Positions 7,680 through 16,718 of a DNA stretch of 39,626 bases are shown piece by piece; the stretch's first letter is position 1; every line of letters begins with the position of its first letter. The DNA lies in contig SHVP01000012.1 of NCBI GenBank assembly GCA_009694165.1, positions 1-39,626 of the forward strand, written 5' to 3'. A model generated the notes under the pieces. The model saw only the letters and a program-made list of their open reading frames with translations, was not told the origin of the DNA and made no database searches. A program made the translations under genes and the position numbers. Source of the DNA: Alphaproteobacteria bacterium (lineage in GTDB: Bacteria > Pseudomonadota > Alphaproteobacteria > SHVP01).

Positions 7680-8943
7680 CGAGCACCCTGCCCCGCAGGC
7701 TGCCGGCGGCGGCACCGATGATGGTCGCCACCACCACCGTCCCGGCCGGCCGCGCCTGATCGAGCACGATCGGCGCGAAGTGCTCGGTTCGGCCGCGATC
7801 GCCCTCCTCAATGATCACGGCGGCCTCACTGCCGACCATGCGGTCGAACTGCTCGCCCTGAACCTTCTGGCCGACCTCGCGCAGGATCGCCGCGCGCCGA
7901 CGGCGATCGGATACCGGCACCTGCGGCATGAGCGCGGCCGGGGTGCCGCGCCGCGCCGAATAGGGGAATACGTGAACATAGCCGATGCCGCAGTGCTCGA
8001 TCAGGTCGGCCGTGCGCCCGAAGGCCTCGTCCGTCTCGGTAGGAAAACCGGCGATGAGGTCGGCCCCGAACATGATGCCGGGCCGCCGCATGCGCAGGGT
8101 CCGGCACAGATCGATCACCGTCTGCCGGCTGTGCCGTCGCTTCATGCGCCGTAGGATCAGGTCGTCCCCGGACTGAACACTCAAATGCACGTGCGGCATG
8201 ACGCGACGCTCGCCGGCAATCAGATCCTGCAGGGGTTGGTCGATCTCGGCCGGATCGATCGACGACAACCGCAGGCGCCCCATCCCGGGAACCTTATCGA
8301 GCAGGCGAACCACCAGATCGCTCAACCGCGGCTGACCCGGCAAATCGAGGCCATAGTCGCCGACGTCGACGCCGGTCAATACCAGTTCGCGGAACCCCCC
8401 TGCGACCAACTGCTGGGCGTGATCGACGACGGTGCCGACCGGGACGCTGCGTGAATCACCCCGGCCATAGGGAATCACGCAAAATGTGCATCGATGATTG
8501 CAGCCGTTTTGTATCTGCAGGAAGGCGCGCGCCCGGCCGTCGAAATTCTCGACAAGATGGCCGGCGGTTTCGCGCACCATCATGATGTCGCTGACCACGA
8601 CTCGCTCGGCTGCCGGCGCGCCAAAGGTTTCGCGGCGCAGCTTCTCGACGTTGCCGACGACGCGATCCACCTCGGCCATCGCGGCGTAGCCCTGCGGATC
8701 GATCTGGGCGCCGCAGCCGGTCACGATCAATTGCGCCGTCGGCCGCCGACGCCGCGCCTTGCGAATGGCCTGCCGCGCCTGTCGCTCCGCTTCGGCGGTG
8801 ACGGCGCAGGTATTGACGATGACGGCGTCGGTCAAGCCGCCAGCGGCGGCCTGAGCGCGGACGATTTCGGACTCGTAGGCGTTGAGCCGGCAGCCGAAGG
8901 TGATGACCTCGACACCGGCGGGCGGATCCACCGGTCCAGTCAT
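7672..8943 (-). CDS. mtaB: tRNA (t6A37-C2) methylthiotransferase MtaB
   Basis: 423 residues from the ATG at 8941-8943, whose first bases overlap the dapF stop (ATGA). An N-terminal methylthiotransferase (UPF0004) domain carries its cluster cysteines in FGCRLNAYES and VNTCAVTAEA and at the GCGAQ segment. A radical SAM domain follows with CNHRCTFCVIPYGRG (CxxxCxxC). The last part is TRAM-like. The FGCRLN and NTCAVT signatures separate MtaB from MiaB and RimO. Role: converts t6A37 to ms2t6A37 in tRNAs reading ANN codons, using SAM and two [4Fe-4S] clusters. It lies in the dapF-mtaB-ftsY-ispZ operon. Confidence 0.95.
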   Translation of the reverse strand: MTGPVDPPAGVEVITFGCRLNAYESEIVRAQAAAGGLTDAVIVNTCAVTAEAERQARQAIRKARRRRPTAQLIVTGCGAQIDPQGYAAMAEVDRVVGNVEKLRRETFGAPAAERVVVSDIMMVRETAGHLVENFDGRARAFLQIQNGCNHRCTFCVIPYGRGDSRSVPVGTVVDHAQQLVAGGFRELVLTGVDVGDYGLDLPGQPRLSDLVVRLLDKVPGMGRLRLSSIDPAEIDQPLQDLIAGERRVMPHVHLSVQSGDDLILRRMKRRHSRQTVIDLCRTLRMRRPGIMFGADLIAGFPTETDEAFGRTADLIEHCGIGYVHVFPYSARRGTPAALMPQVPVSDRRRRAAILREVGQKVQGEQFDRMVGSEAAVIIEEGDRGRTEHFAPIVLDQARPAGTVVVATIIGAAAGSLRGRVLGE

Positions 8944-9788
8944 GGTTGTGCCTCCGCCATCCGGTCGAGGTCGACGGTTCCACGGAAGGTCGTCGCCACC
9001 GGTCCGGTCATTAGCACGTGATCGTCGGCCCGCCATTCGACCTCCAGGCGGCCCCCGGGCAGGTCGATGGTGGCGCGACGCCCGGTCAAGCGCCGCCGAT
9101 GCGCCGCGACCATGGTTGCGCAGGCGGCCGTGCCGCAAGCGAGCGTGAGTCCGGCACCGCGTTCCCACACCCGGGCCACGATGGCGCCCGCGCCGCTCAG
9201 CGCGGCCAACGTCACGTTGGTCCGGGCCGGAAAAAGAGAATGACGTTCCAACTGCGGACCAAGTGTGGCGAGATCAAAGGCCATCGGATCATCGACAAAG
9301 AACACGAGGTGCGGGTTTCCCATGCTGACCGCGACCGGATCGCGCAAGGGACCGCTCGGGGTGTCGATGCTCAATTCGACATGGAGGGTATCCATCGCCC
9401 GTGCCAGGGGAATGTCGCGCCAATCAAGTCGGGGGTTCCCCATGTCGACCCGCAGGCGCGCCGAATCGGCCCGTTCGACGCGAACCAGCCCGCTCGCCGT
9501 CTCGAGCACCGCCTCGGCGAGACCGGTTTCGCCGATCAACATGGCGCCAACACAGCGCGCGGCGTTGCCACAGGCGCCCGCTTCGCCACCGTCGGCATTG
9601 TAGATGCGCATGAAGGCGCCCGCCCGTTCGGACGGTTCAATGACGATCACCTGGTCGCAGCCGATCCCATGGTGGCGGTCGGCGATCGACTTCAACTGGC
9701 CGGAGTCAAGCCGCAGGGGGCCGGGCCGAGCATCGAACACGACAAAATCGTTGCCCGCCCCATGCATCTTGGTGAACGCCCTGTCCAT
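8940..9788 (-). CDS. dapF: Diaminopimelate epimerase DapF
   Basis: 282 residues from the ATG at 9786-9788; a TTG 12 codons upstream also leaves the frame open but adds residues unlike the family. The two-fold repeated epimerase fold is recognisable, with both catalytic cysteines: C73 in GACGNAARC and a second in LACGTAACA. The substrate-binding segments KMHGAGNDF and MGNPH are present. Reaction: interconversion of LL- and meso-diaminopimelate, the last step before lysine and peptidoglycan. It is the first gene of a minus-strand operon, and a -10-like TATAAG ends only 6 bases before the ATG, so the message may be leaderless. Its stop overlaps the mtaB start. Confidence 0.96.
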   Translation of the reverse strand: MDRAFTKMHGAGNDFVVFDARPGPLRLDSGQLKSIADRHHGIGCDQVIVIEPSERAGAFMRIYNADGGEAGACGNAARCVGAMLIGETGLAEAVLETASGLVRVERADSARLRVDMGNPRLDWRDIPLARAMDTLHVELSIDTPSGPLRDPVAVSMGNPHLVFFVDDPMAFDLATLGPQLERHSLFPARTNVTLAALSGAGAIVARVWERGAGLTLACGTAACATMVAAHRRRLTGRRATIDLPGGRLEVEWRADDHVLMTGPVATTFRGTVDLDRMAEAQP

Positions 9789-9794
9789 GTCCCG

Positions 9795-9824
9795 CTTATA
9801 TGGCCTGACCTGAGGGAATTCCAA
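9795..9824 (-). promoter_or_regulatory. Possible promoter of the dapF operon
   Basis: On the minus strand TTGGAA (9819-9824) is followed by an 18-base spacer and TATAAG (9795-9800). The ATG of dapF begins 6 bases after the TATAAG, which puts the likely transcription start at or next to the start codon. Inference from position and hexamer match only. Confidence 0.35.
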
Positions 9825-9861
9825 CCTTTTGGCCCGACCGGCTACCGACGTCCTCGTCGGC

Positions 9862-9890
9862 TTGACCGGCCGAAACCCGCGGCGTATCGT
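9862..9890 (+). promoter_or_regulatory. Promoter of the ffh-rpsP operon
   Basis: TTGACC (9862-9867), a 17-base spacer, and TATCGT (9885-9890) give five and four matches to the sigma-70 hexamers. This leaves a leader of about 115 bases before ffh. The leader includes a small inverted repeat TCAGAT/ATCTGA at 9900-9919. Nothing else is seen in the 225-base dapF-ffh intergenic region. Confidence 0.5.
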
Positions 9891-10013
9891 CCGCCCGCCT
9901 CAGATTCTTAGTGATCTGACTTAGCTGCGCCCTATGGGGTCCGGCCCGCCAGCCCGCGATGTTCGCGCGCTGGCGCCGTCGGCGTTTGGCGCGGCGGTCG
10001 AGCGCGAGTGACG

Positions 10014-11381
10014 ATGTTCGAGTCTTTGCAAGAGCGCCTTGGCGGCGTCTTCGACCGGCTGACCAGACGTGGGCTTCTCAAGGAAGCCGACGTCGCCGAG
10101 GCCCTACGCGAAGTGCGGGTCGCGCTGCTCGAAGCGGACGTCGCCCTTCCGGTCGTGCGCGATCTCGTGGCGGCGGTGCAGCAGAAGGCGGTCGGTGCCG
10201 AGGTGCTGCGCAGCGTCACGCCAGGCCAGATGGTCGTCAAGATCGTCTATGACCAACTGGTCGAGGCGCTCGGCCGCGCGGCGGAGCCGATCAATCTGCG
10301 GGCGACGCCGCCGGTGCCGTTGCTCATGGTTGGCCTGCAGGGTTCGGGCAAGACGACGACGGCCGCCAAGTTGGCGCGGCGCTTGAAGGAAAAGGGAAAC
10401 CGCAAGGTTCTGCTTGCCTCGCTCGACATCTATCGACCGGCGGGGCAGGAGCAACTGCGCGTGCTGGGCGAGCAAATCGGCGTCGCAACGCTGCCCGTCA
10501 TCAACGGCCAGATGCCGGTCGACATCGCCAAGCGCGCGATGCAGGCAGGAACCCTGCAAGGGTTCGACGTGGTCATCCTCGATACCGCCGGTCGCTTGCA
10601 TGTCGACGAGGCGATGATGACCGAGGTGGCCGCCGTGCGTGACGCGGTGCATCCACCCGAGATTCTTCTCGTCGCCGACTCGCTGACCGGTCAGGACGCA
10701 GTCAACGTCGCCCGTGCGTTCAAGGAACGAGTTGGTGTTACCGGCATCGTGCTCACGCGTACTGATGGCGACGCCCGGGGCGGTGCAGCCTTGAGCATGC
10801 GCGCCGTCACCGGCTGTCCAATCAAGCTGTTGGGAACGGGCGAAAAACTCGACGCCCTTGAGGAGTTCCACCCCAGCCGCGTGGCCTCGCGCATTCTCGG
10901 CATGGGCGACGTCGTCAGCCTGGTCGAAAAGGCGGCCGAGACGATCGAGCAGGACGAGGCGGCGCGGCTGGAAAAGAAGATGATGAGCGGCCAGTTCGAT
11001 CTCAACGATCTGGCGCAGCAGTTCCGGCAGATGCGCAAGATGGGTGGAATGCAGGGCTTGATCGCGATGCTGCCGGGCGTGGCCAAGGCCAAGAGGCAGA
11101 TGGCCGAGGCCAATATCGACGACCGTCAGCTCGCCCGCCAGGAAGCGATCATCTATTCGATGACCGCCAAGGAACGGCGCAATATCAATGTGCTGAACGG
11201 CTCACGCCGACGCCGCATTGCCACGGGCGCGGGCGTGCAGATTCAAGACGTCAACCGCTTGCTCAAGCAGTATCGGCAGATGGCCGACATGATGCGCAAG
11301 GTGGGCAAATTAACGAAGGGCGGGAAGCTGTCGCCGCAGGCGCTGCGCAGTTTGATGCCGCCGCAAGGTTTTCCGCGTTGA
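10014..11381 (+). CDS. ffh: Signal recognition particle protein Ffh (SRP54)
   Basis: 455 residues from the ATG at 10014; a GTG two codons earlier is the alternative. The N domain starts MFESLQERLGG. The G domain holds the P-loop GLQGSGKTTTAAKL, DTAGRLHVDE and TRTDGDARGG (the alphaproteobacterial form of TKxDGDARGG). A methionine-rich M domain with the GSRRRRIATGAG signal-sequence/4.5S RNA binding segment follows, with several MRKMGGM-type methionines. Role: GTPase of the SRP that recognises signal sequences on ribosomes and docks with FtsY, encoded divergently 2.3 kb to the left. It opens a long plus-strand gene run; rpsP follows after 34 bases. Confidence 0.97.
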   Translation: MFESLQERLGGVFDRLTRRGLLKEADVAEALREVRVALLEADVALPVVRDLVAAVQQKAVGAEVLRSVTPGQMVVKIVYDQLVEALGRAAEPINLRATPPVPLLMVGLQGSGKTTTAAKLARRLKEKGNRKVLLASLDIYRPAGQEQLRVLGEQIGVATLPVINGQMPVDIAKRAMQAGTLQGFDVVILDTAGRLHVDEAMMTEVAAVRDAVHPPEILLVADSLTGQDAVNVARAFKERVGVTGIVLTRTDGDARGGAALSMRAVTGCPIKLLGTGEKLDALEEFHPSRVASRILGMGDVVSLVEKAAETIEQDEAARLEKKMMSGQFDLNDLAQQFRQMRKMGGMQGLIAMLPGVAKAKRQMAEANIDDRQLARQEAIIYSMTAKERRNINVLNGSRRRRIATGAGVQIQDVNRLLKQYRQMADMMRKVGKLTKGGKLSPQALRSLMPPQGFPR

Positions 11382-11415
11382 GTGTGTGAAATGACTGCAA
11401 CCAAAGAGGTCTGAC

Positions 11416-11799
11416 TTGGCAACCCGTATCCGTATGTCTCGCGCCGGGGCGAAGAAGCGCCCGTATTTCCGCATCGTCGTCGCCGACTCCCGCTTTTCCC
11501 GCGACGGCAGGTTTATCGAGCGACTGGGGTCGTTCAACCCGCTGTTGGCCAAAACCGATCCGAATCGCGTCAAGCTGAATGTCGAGCGCATCAAGTACTG
11601 GCTCGGCCATGGCGCGACGCCGAGCGAGCGCGTCGCCAAGTTTCTTGGCGAAGCCAAGCTCATCGCCATGCCGGCGCGGCGCAACAACCCGAACAAGGCG
11701 AAGCCGAAGGCCAAGGCACAAGAGCGGATGAAGGCCGCGCAGGCCGCCACCGAGGGTGCCAAGACCGAGACGCCGGCGGCGCCCGCACCAGGAGGCTGA
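11416..11799 (+). CDS. rpsP: Small ribosomal subunit protein S16
   Basis: 127 residues, with the S16 core in the first 80 ([35 protein letters not shown]). The start is a TTG at 11416, preceded by AAAGAGGT. The family nearly always begins M-A-T/V-x-I-R-x-S-R, so the rare TTG is the correct initiator and the in-frame ATG six codons later would truncate the core. The tail of about 45 residues is an alanine-, lysine- and proline-rich extension, common in alphaproteobacteria. Role: binds 16S rRNA early in 30S assembly. First of the rpsP-rimM-trmD-rplS cluster. Confidence 0.97.
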   Translation: MATRIRMSRAGAKKRPYFRIVVADSRFSRDGRFIERLGSFNPLLAKTDPNRVKLNVERIKYWLGHGATPSERVAKFLGEAKLIAMPARRNNPNKAKPKAKAQERMKAAQAATEGAKTETPAAPAPGG

Positions 11800-11810
11800 A
11801 CAGGTAGGTC

Positions 11811-12365
11811 GTGACACCGGGTCGCGCACCACCACGCATCTGTCTGGGCGTCATCTCCGGCGCCCACGGCATTCGCGGCGAAGTAAAGATCAAGAGCTTC
11901 GCGTCGGATGGCGCGCTCCTGCAGTCGCTTGGCCCACTATCGAACGAGGATGGCACGGTGAACTTCGAGATCGTTCATTGCCGCGAGACGACCAGTGGCT
12001 GGATCGCCGCGTTGGCCAGCGTGCGCGACCGCAATGGCGCCGAGGCGCTGCGGGGAACACGTCTGTTCGTCGCGCGATCGGCGCTGCCACCGACGGGCGC
12101 CGATGAGTTCTACCAGGCCGACCTGGTTGGGTTGCCCGCCTTCGGACCGGACGGCGAGCTGCTCGGACGCATTGGCGCGGTGCACAATTATGGCGCCGGC
12201 GACCTCCTCGAGATCGAACGACCGGCCGGCGTCGCGTTGCTGATCCCGTTCAACGCCGAGAACATTCCCGAAGTCGATCCAGCCCGCGGCGTTGTGGTGG
12301 CGGCGCCCGCAACCTGGATTGATCTGGCCGAGCCAGCCGCCGATGAGGCGCGCCATGGGCGCTAA
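11811..12365 (+). CDS. rimM: Ribosome maturation factor RimM
   Basis: 184 residues from a GTG at 11811, 11 bases after rpsP. The N-terminal domain carries the family start ICLGVISGAHGIRGEVKIKSF. A PRC-barrel domain follows, with EFYQADLVGL and the late LLIPFNAENIPEVD segment. Role: assists maturation of the 30S head domain through S19 and 16S rRNA processing. The last 11 bases overlap the start of trmD. The ORF has the high-GC codon use of its neighbours and nothing unusual in length. Confidence 0.95.
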   Translation: MTPGRAPPRICLGVISGAHGIRGEVKIKSFASDGALLQSLGPLSNEDGTVNFEIVHCRETTSGWIAALASVRDRNGAEALRGTRLFVARSALPPTGADEFYQADLVGLPAFGPDGELLGRIGAVHNYGAGDLLEIERPAGVALLIPFNAENIPEVDPARGVVVAAPATWIDLAEPAADEARHGR

Positions 12366-13113
12366 CGACAACCAGCCGCCCGCCGCCTGCTGGTCCGCGC
12401 AGGTGCTGACGCTGTTCCCGGAAGCATTCCCCGGCGTGCTCGGGCTTTCCCTCGCCGGTCGCGCCCTGCGTCAGCGCCTATGGTCGCTCGAGGCGATCAA
12501 CATTCGTGACTACGCTGCCGACCGCCATGGCACCGTGGACGATACCCCGTTCGGCGGCGGCCCCGGCATGGTGATGCGGGCCGATATCCTGGCCGCTGCT
12601 CTCGACGCCGCCCTGGCGCAAGGACCGGTCGGTCCGCCCCAGCGGCGCGTGCTCTACCTCAGTCCGCGCGGGCGCTTGCTCGATCAGCGTTTCGTCCGTG
12701 GTCTGGCCGAGGCGTCGATGGTTACCCTGATCTGCGGCCGGTTCGAGGGCGTCGACGAGCGCGTCCTGGAAACGCGAAACATCGAGGAAGTCAGCGTCGG
12801 CGACCTCGTCCTCGCCGGCGGCGAGCCGGCGGCATTCGTCGTGCTCGACGCCACCATCCGCCTGTTGCCCGGCGTCCTCGGCAATCCCCATGGTCTGACC
12901 GAGGAGAGCTTCGCCCAGGACCTGCTTGAATACCCGCATTACACGCGACCGCAAATCTGGGAGAGCAAAAACGTACCGGACGTTCTGTTATCCGGCCACC
13001 ACGACGCGGTTCGACGCTGGCGCCAGGCCCGCGCTGAAGAAATCACCAAGGAGCGGCGTCCCGACCTCTGGCGTCGGCACATCACGCGCCACAAAGCAGG
13101 AGTAGAGTTATGA
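12355..13113 (+). CDS. trmD: tRNA (guanine37-N1)-methyltransferase TrmD
   Basis: 252 residues from the ATG at 12355, inside the last codons of rimM. The SPOUT trefoil-knot segments are all present: [14 protein letters not shown] at the start, [49 protein letters not shown] and [13 protein letters not shown]. The C-terminal tail has the [24 protein letters not shown] part expected for tRNA binding, here read only in short pieces. Reaction: m1G37 formation in tRNAs with G36, preventing +1 frameshifting. The stop overlaps the rplS ATG by 4 bases. Confidence 0.97.
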   Translation: MGANDNQPPAACWSAQVLTLFPEAFPGVLGLSLAGRALRQRLWSLEAINIRDYAADRHGTVDDTPFGGGPGMVMRADILAAALDAALAQGPVGPPQRRVLYLSPRGRLLDQRFVRGLAEASMVTLICGRFEGVDERVLETRNIEEVSVGDLVLAGGEPAAFVVLDATIRLLPGVLGNPHGLTEESFAQDLLEYPHYTRPQIWESKNVPDVLLSGHHDAVRRWRQARAEEITKERRPDLWRRHITRHKAGVEL

Positions 13114-13520
13114 ATATTCTTGAACAGTTCGAGAAGGAACAGGTCGCCAAGCGGGCGGCACAGATTCCCGAGTTCCGTCCCGGCGACACACTGAAGGTCA
13201 ACGTCAAAATCGTCGAAGGCGAACGCGAGCGCGTTCAGGCTTTCGAGGGCGTGTGCATCGCCCGCCGCAACCGCGGCCTGCAGTCGTCGTTCACGGTACG
13301 CAAGATTTCGTACGGCGAAGGCGTCGAACGGGTGTTTCCGCTGCACTCGCCGCAAGTGGCGAGCATCGAGGTGATGCGGCGCGGCTCGGTGCGTCGGGCC
13401 AAGCTCTATTACCTACGTGGCCTCACCGGCAAGAAGGCCCGTATCGCCGAGCGTCGCGAGCACTTGGAAGATACCGCTGCACCCGAGACGGGCGCGGCAA
13501 AGAGTGAAGAGAGCCGTTAG
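13110..13520 (+). CDS. rplS: Large ribosomal subunit protein L19
   Basis: 136 residues. The L19 core is intact: [46 protein letters not shown] and [16 protein letters not shown] short acidic alanine/glutamate tail follows. The protein lies at the 30S-50S interface. The ATG overlaps the trmD stop and has GGAG (13098-13101) about 8 bases before it. leuC begins 21 bases after the stop, so the ribosomal cluster probably reads through into the leucine genes. Confidence 0.97.
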   Translation: MNILEQFEKEQVAKRAAQIPEFRPGDTLKVNVKIVEGERERVQAFEGVCIARRNRGLQSSFTVRKISYGEGVERVFPLHSPQVASIEVMRRGSVRRAKLYYLRGLTGKKARIAERREHLEDTAAPETGAAKSEESR

Positions 13521-13541
13521 GCGGCAAGATCGGAGGACGCG

Positions 13542-14954
13542 ATGGCTGCCCCGCGCACGCTGTTCGACAAGATTTGGGATGCCCACGTCGTCAGCAAGAA
13601 CGACGACGGCACCTACTTGATCTACATCGATCGCCACCTCGTTCACGAGGTGACGAGCCCGCAGGCGTTCGAAGGACTGCGCACCAACGGACGCAAGGTA
13701 CGCCGCCCGGATCTGACCCTGGCCGTGCCCGATCACAACGTGCCGACGACCGCCGACCGCTTGCAGCTCATCAAGGATGAAGAGTCGCGCCTGCAGCTCG
13801 AGACGCTGGAGATGAACGTGAAAGCGTTCGGCGTTCCCTACATTCCGATGAGCGACATCCGCCAAGGCATCGTGCACATCATTGGCCCCGAGCAAGGGCT
13901 GACCCAGCCCGGCATGACGATCGTGTGCGGCGATTCGCACACCGCGACCCATGGCGCCTTCGGTGCGCTGGCCTTTGGCATCGGCACGTCGGAAGTTGAA
14001 CACGTCCTGGCAACACAAACGCTGCCATTGAAGCGGCCGAAGAATATGCGCGTGCGCGTCGAGGGCAGTCTGGGCTTCGGCATATCGGCCAAGGACCTGA
14101 TCCTCGCCGTCATCGGCCGCATCGGTACCGCCGGTGGCACGGGCCATGTCATCGAATACGCCGGCGACGCCGTGCGCCAGCTGTCGATGGAAGGCCGGAT
14201 GACCATGTGCAACATGTCGATCGAGGCCGGCGCTCGCGCCGGTCTGGTGGCACCCGATGAGACGACCTTCGCCTATGTCCGCGGCCGCCCGATGGCGCCC
14301 AAGGCCGGCCTGTGGGAGCAGGCCGTCGCCTATTGGAAGACGCTGGCCTCCGATGGCGGTGCCACTTACGACAAGGACGTCGTGCTGCGGGCGCCCGACA
14401 TCGCGCCGCAGGTGACCTGGGGAACCAGCCCCGAGGACGTCGTGCCAGTGACCGGCCTCATCCCCGATCCGGCCGACCAACCAAACGAGCAAAAGCGCGA
14501 GGCGATGAAGCGCGCGCTCGCTTACATGGGCCTGAAACCCGGGACCAAGGTGAGCGACGTGCGGGTCGACCGCGTCTTCATCGGCTCGTGCACCAATGCG
14601 CGATTGGAAGACCTGCGCGCCGCCGCGGCCGTGACCAAGGGTCGGAAGGTGGCGCCCACCGTCAAGGCAATGGTCGTGCCCGGTTCCGGTCTCGTAAAGC
14701 ACGCTGCCGAACAGGAGGGTCTCGACCAAATCTTCATTGAAGCGGGCTGGGAGTGGCGCGAGCCCGGTTGTTCCATGTGCCTCGGCATGAACCCCGACAA
14801 GGTGGGCCCCGGCGAGCGCTGCGCCTCGACCTCGAACCGCAACTTCGAGGGCCGCCAGGGACCAGACGCGCGCACCCACCTGTTGAGCCCGGCCATGGCC
14901 GCCGCCGCCGCGGTCACCGGTCGCCTGGCCGATGTCCGCGAACTCTCCCGCTAG
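13542..14954 (+). CDS. leuC: 3-isopropylmalate dehydratase, large subunit
   Basis: 470 residues, the normal length. Aconitase-type [4Fe-4S] ligands are present: C in GSCTNAR and the pair in [29 protein letters not shown] and the late FEGRQG segment complete the signature. Together with LeuD it isomerises 2-isopropylmalate to 3-isopropylmalate. There is a good ribosome site (GGAGG, 13530s) before the ATG. leuD follows after 9 bases. A 601-codon antisense frame over this gene is a GC-bias shadow. Confidence 0.97.
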   Translation: MAAPRTLFDKIWDAHVVSKNDDGTYLIYIDRHLVHEVTSPQAFEGLRTNGRKVRRPDLTLAVPDHNVPTTADRLQLIKDEESRLQLETLEMNVKAFGVPYIPMSDIRQGIVHIIGPEQGLTQPGMTIVCGDSHTATHGAFGALAFGIGTSEVEHVLATQTLPLKRPKNMRVRVEGSLGFGISAKDLILAVIGRIGTAGGTGHVIEYAGDAVRQLSMEGRMTMCNMSIEAGARAGLVAPDETTFAYVRGRPMAPKAGLWEQAVAYWKTLASDGGATYDKDVVLRAPDIAPQVTWGTSPEDVVPVTGLIPDPADQPNEQKREAMKRALAYMGLKPGTKVSDVRVDRVFIGSCTNARLEDLRAAAAVTKGRKVAPTVKAMVVPGSGLVKHAAEQEGLDQIFIEAGWEWREPGCSMCLGMNPDKVGPGERCASTSNRNFEGRQGPDARTHLLSPAMAAAAAVTGRLADVRELSR

Positions 14955-14963
14955 GAGCGTCCG

Positions 14964-15563
14964 ATGCGAAAATTCACCGTCCTCAAGGCGACCTCGGCGG
15001 CGATGCCGCTGCCCAACATCGACACCGACACGATCATCCCGGCGCGTTTCTTGAAAACGATCAAGCGTACCGGGCTCGGCAAATCGGTGTTCTATCCGCT
15101 GCGCTACGACGACAAGGGCAACGAGAAGGCGACCTTCATCCTCAACCAGGAGCCGTTCCGCACGGCCAAGATCTTGGTCGCGGGCGACAATTTCGGGTGT
15201 GGATCCTCGCGCGAGCACGCGCCTTGGGCGCTGGCCGATTTCGGCATCACCTGCGTGATCTCGACCAGCTTCGCCGACATCTTCTTCAACAACTGCGCCA
15301 AGAACGGGATTCTCTGCATCACCCGGCCGAAGGCCGACGTCGATAAATTAATGAAGGACGCGCAGCAGGGCGCGACGATGACGGTCGACCTCGACAAACA
15401 AATCATCGTCCGGCCCGACGGCTCGAGCGTCCGTTTCGACGTCGAACCAAACCGCAAGCACAGCCTGCTGAACGGCCTCGACGACGTCGGCCTCACGTTG
15501 CAGCGCGAAGCGGCCATCTCGTCCTATGAGCAACGGACCAAGACCGAACGGCCGTGGATATAA
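14964..15563 (+). CDS. leuD: 3-isopropylmalate dehydratase, small subunit
   Basis: 199 residues with the swivel-domain signatures [34 protein letters not shown], and [16 protein letters not shown]. These close over the LeuC iron-sulfur site and set substrate specificity. The ATG lies 9 bases after leuC with AGGAGC upstream; leuB follows 16 bases downstream. The C-terminal part (about residues 160-199) ends ERPWI, normal for the family. Confidence 0.97.
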   Translation: MRKFTVLKATSAAMPLPNIDTDTIIPARFLKTIKRTGLGKSVFYPLRYDDKGNEKATFILNQEPFRTAKILVAGDNFGCGSSREHAPWALADFGITCVISTSFADIFFNNCAKNGILCITRPKADVDKLMKDAQQGATMTVDLDKQIIVRPDGSSVRFDVEPNRKHSLLNGLDDVGLTLQREAAISSYEQRTKTERPWI

Positions 15564-15579
15564 GGCACGCAGGACCCCT

Positions 15580-16692
15580 ATGGCTGCCAACAAGAAACTA
15601 CTGATTCTCGCGGGCGACGGCATCGGGCCGGAATGCATGGCCGAGGTACGACGGATCGTCGACTGGATGAGCCGGCGTCGCCATATATCGTTCGACCTGG
15701 CCGAAGACTTGGTTGGCGGTGCCGCCTACGACGTGCACCAGACGCCGCTGACGGACAAAACAATGGCGGCGGCAATGGCCGCCGACGCGGTTCTGTTCGG
15801 GGCGGTCGGCGGACCGCGATGGGACGGCGTGCCGCGGCAGTTGCGGCCGGAAGCGGCCCTGCTCCGGTTGCGCAAGGATTTGGACCTGTTTGCCAACCTC
15901 CGGCCGGCGAAAGTTTTTCCCGCCCTCGCTGCCGCCTCGTCCTTGAAGGAAGAGCTCGTATCGGGTCTCGACCTGATGATCGTCCGCGAACTGACGAGCG
16001 GCGTCTACTTCGGCCTGCCGCGCGGAATCGAGACCTTGGCCAATGGTCGGCGACGCGGCGTCGACACCCAGGCCTACAGCGAAGACGAAATCGAGCGCGT
16101 CGCCCGCGTCGCCTTCGAGCTGGCGCGCAAGCGCCGCGGCCAGGTGTGCTCGGCCGAGAAGTCAAACGTCATGGAAACGGGCGTCCTCTGGCGCCAGGTG
16201 GTCACCCAAGTCCATCAGAAGGATTACCAGGACGTCGCCCTCAGCCACATGCTGGCCGACGCCTGCGGCATGCAACTGGTACGGGCGCCGAAGCAGTTCG
16301 ACGTCATCGTCACGGACAACCTGTTCGGCGACCTGCTGTCGGACGTGGCCGCCATGTTGACCGGCTCGATCGGCATGCTGCCCTCGGCCTCGCTCGGTCC
16401 GGCCGACGCAAGCGGGCGGCGACGGGCGCTCTACGAGCCCGTGCACGGCAGTGCGCCGGACATCGCCGGCAAGGGCCTCGCCAATCCGATTGCGGCGGTT
16501 CTCAGTCTCGCCATGATGTTGCGCTACTCGTTCGACATGGGCGAAGACGCCGACCTGATCGAACGGGCGGTGAGCAACGTTCTTGACGGCGGTCTGCGGA
16601 CGGCCGACATCATGCAGCCAGGCAAGGCGAAGGTTTCGACCGGCGTCATGGGCGACGCGCTACTGAAGGAACTGGACAAGCTCGCCGCTTGA
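15580..16692 (+). CDS. leuB: 3-isopropylmalate dehydrogenase
   Basis: 370 residues from the ATG at 15580; the frame is open to 15526 but that part is inside leuD. Family landmarks: LAGDGIGPE at the N-terminus, [10 protein letters not shown], the substrate arginines in [36 protein letters not shown] with the metal-binding aspartates, and the NAD site [15 protein letters not shown]. Reaction: NAD-dependent oxidative decarboxylation of 3-isopropylmalate to 2-oxoisocaproate. Third leucine gene in the row, followed by asd. AGGA is visible 6-9 bases before the ATG. Confidence 0.97.
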   Translation: MAANKKLLILAGDGIGPECMAEVRRIVDWMSRRRHISFDLAEDLVGGAAYDVHQTPLTDKTMAAAMAADAVLFGAVGGPRWDGVPRQLRPEAALLRLRKDLDLFANLRPAKVFPALAAASSLKEELVSGLDLMIVRELTSGVYFGLPRGIETLANGRRRGVDTQAYSEDEIERVARVAFELARKRRGQVCSAEKSNVMETGVLWRQVVTQVHQKDYQDVALSHMLADACGMQLVRAPKQFDVIVTDNLFGDLLSDVAAMLTGSIGMLPSASLGPADASGRRRALYEPVHGSAPDIAGKGLANPIAAVLSLAMMLRYSFDMGEDADLIERAVSNVLDGGLRTADIMQPGKAKVSTGVMGDALLKELDKLAA

Positions 16693-16718
16693 GGGGCGGG
16701 CGACGGATGAGGAAGGCT

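Noticed and set aside
9900..9919. TCAGAT-N8-ATCTGA inverted repeat in the ffh leader as a regulator site
   Set aside because: Six-base arms are too short to support more than chance, and no known box matches.
8940..10014. FtsY and Ffh encoded near each other as a new arrangement
   Set aside because: Linkage of ftsY, dapF, mtaB and ffh-rpsP is common in alphaproteobacteria.
10760..10800. Ffh G4 motif reads TRTDGDARGG in place of TKxDGD
   Set aside because: Arginine at this place is usual in alphaproteobacterial Ffh, so it is not an anomaly.
13413..15218. A 601-codon minus-strand open frame opposite leuC/leuD
   Set aside because: It is antisense to clearly conserved LeuC and LeuD, has histidine/arginine-rich nonsense composition, and is explained by high third-position GC.
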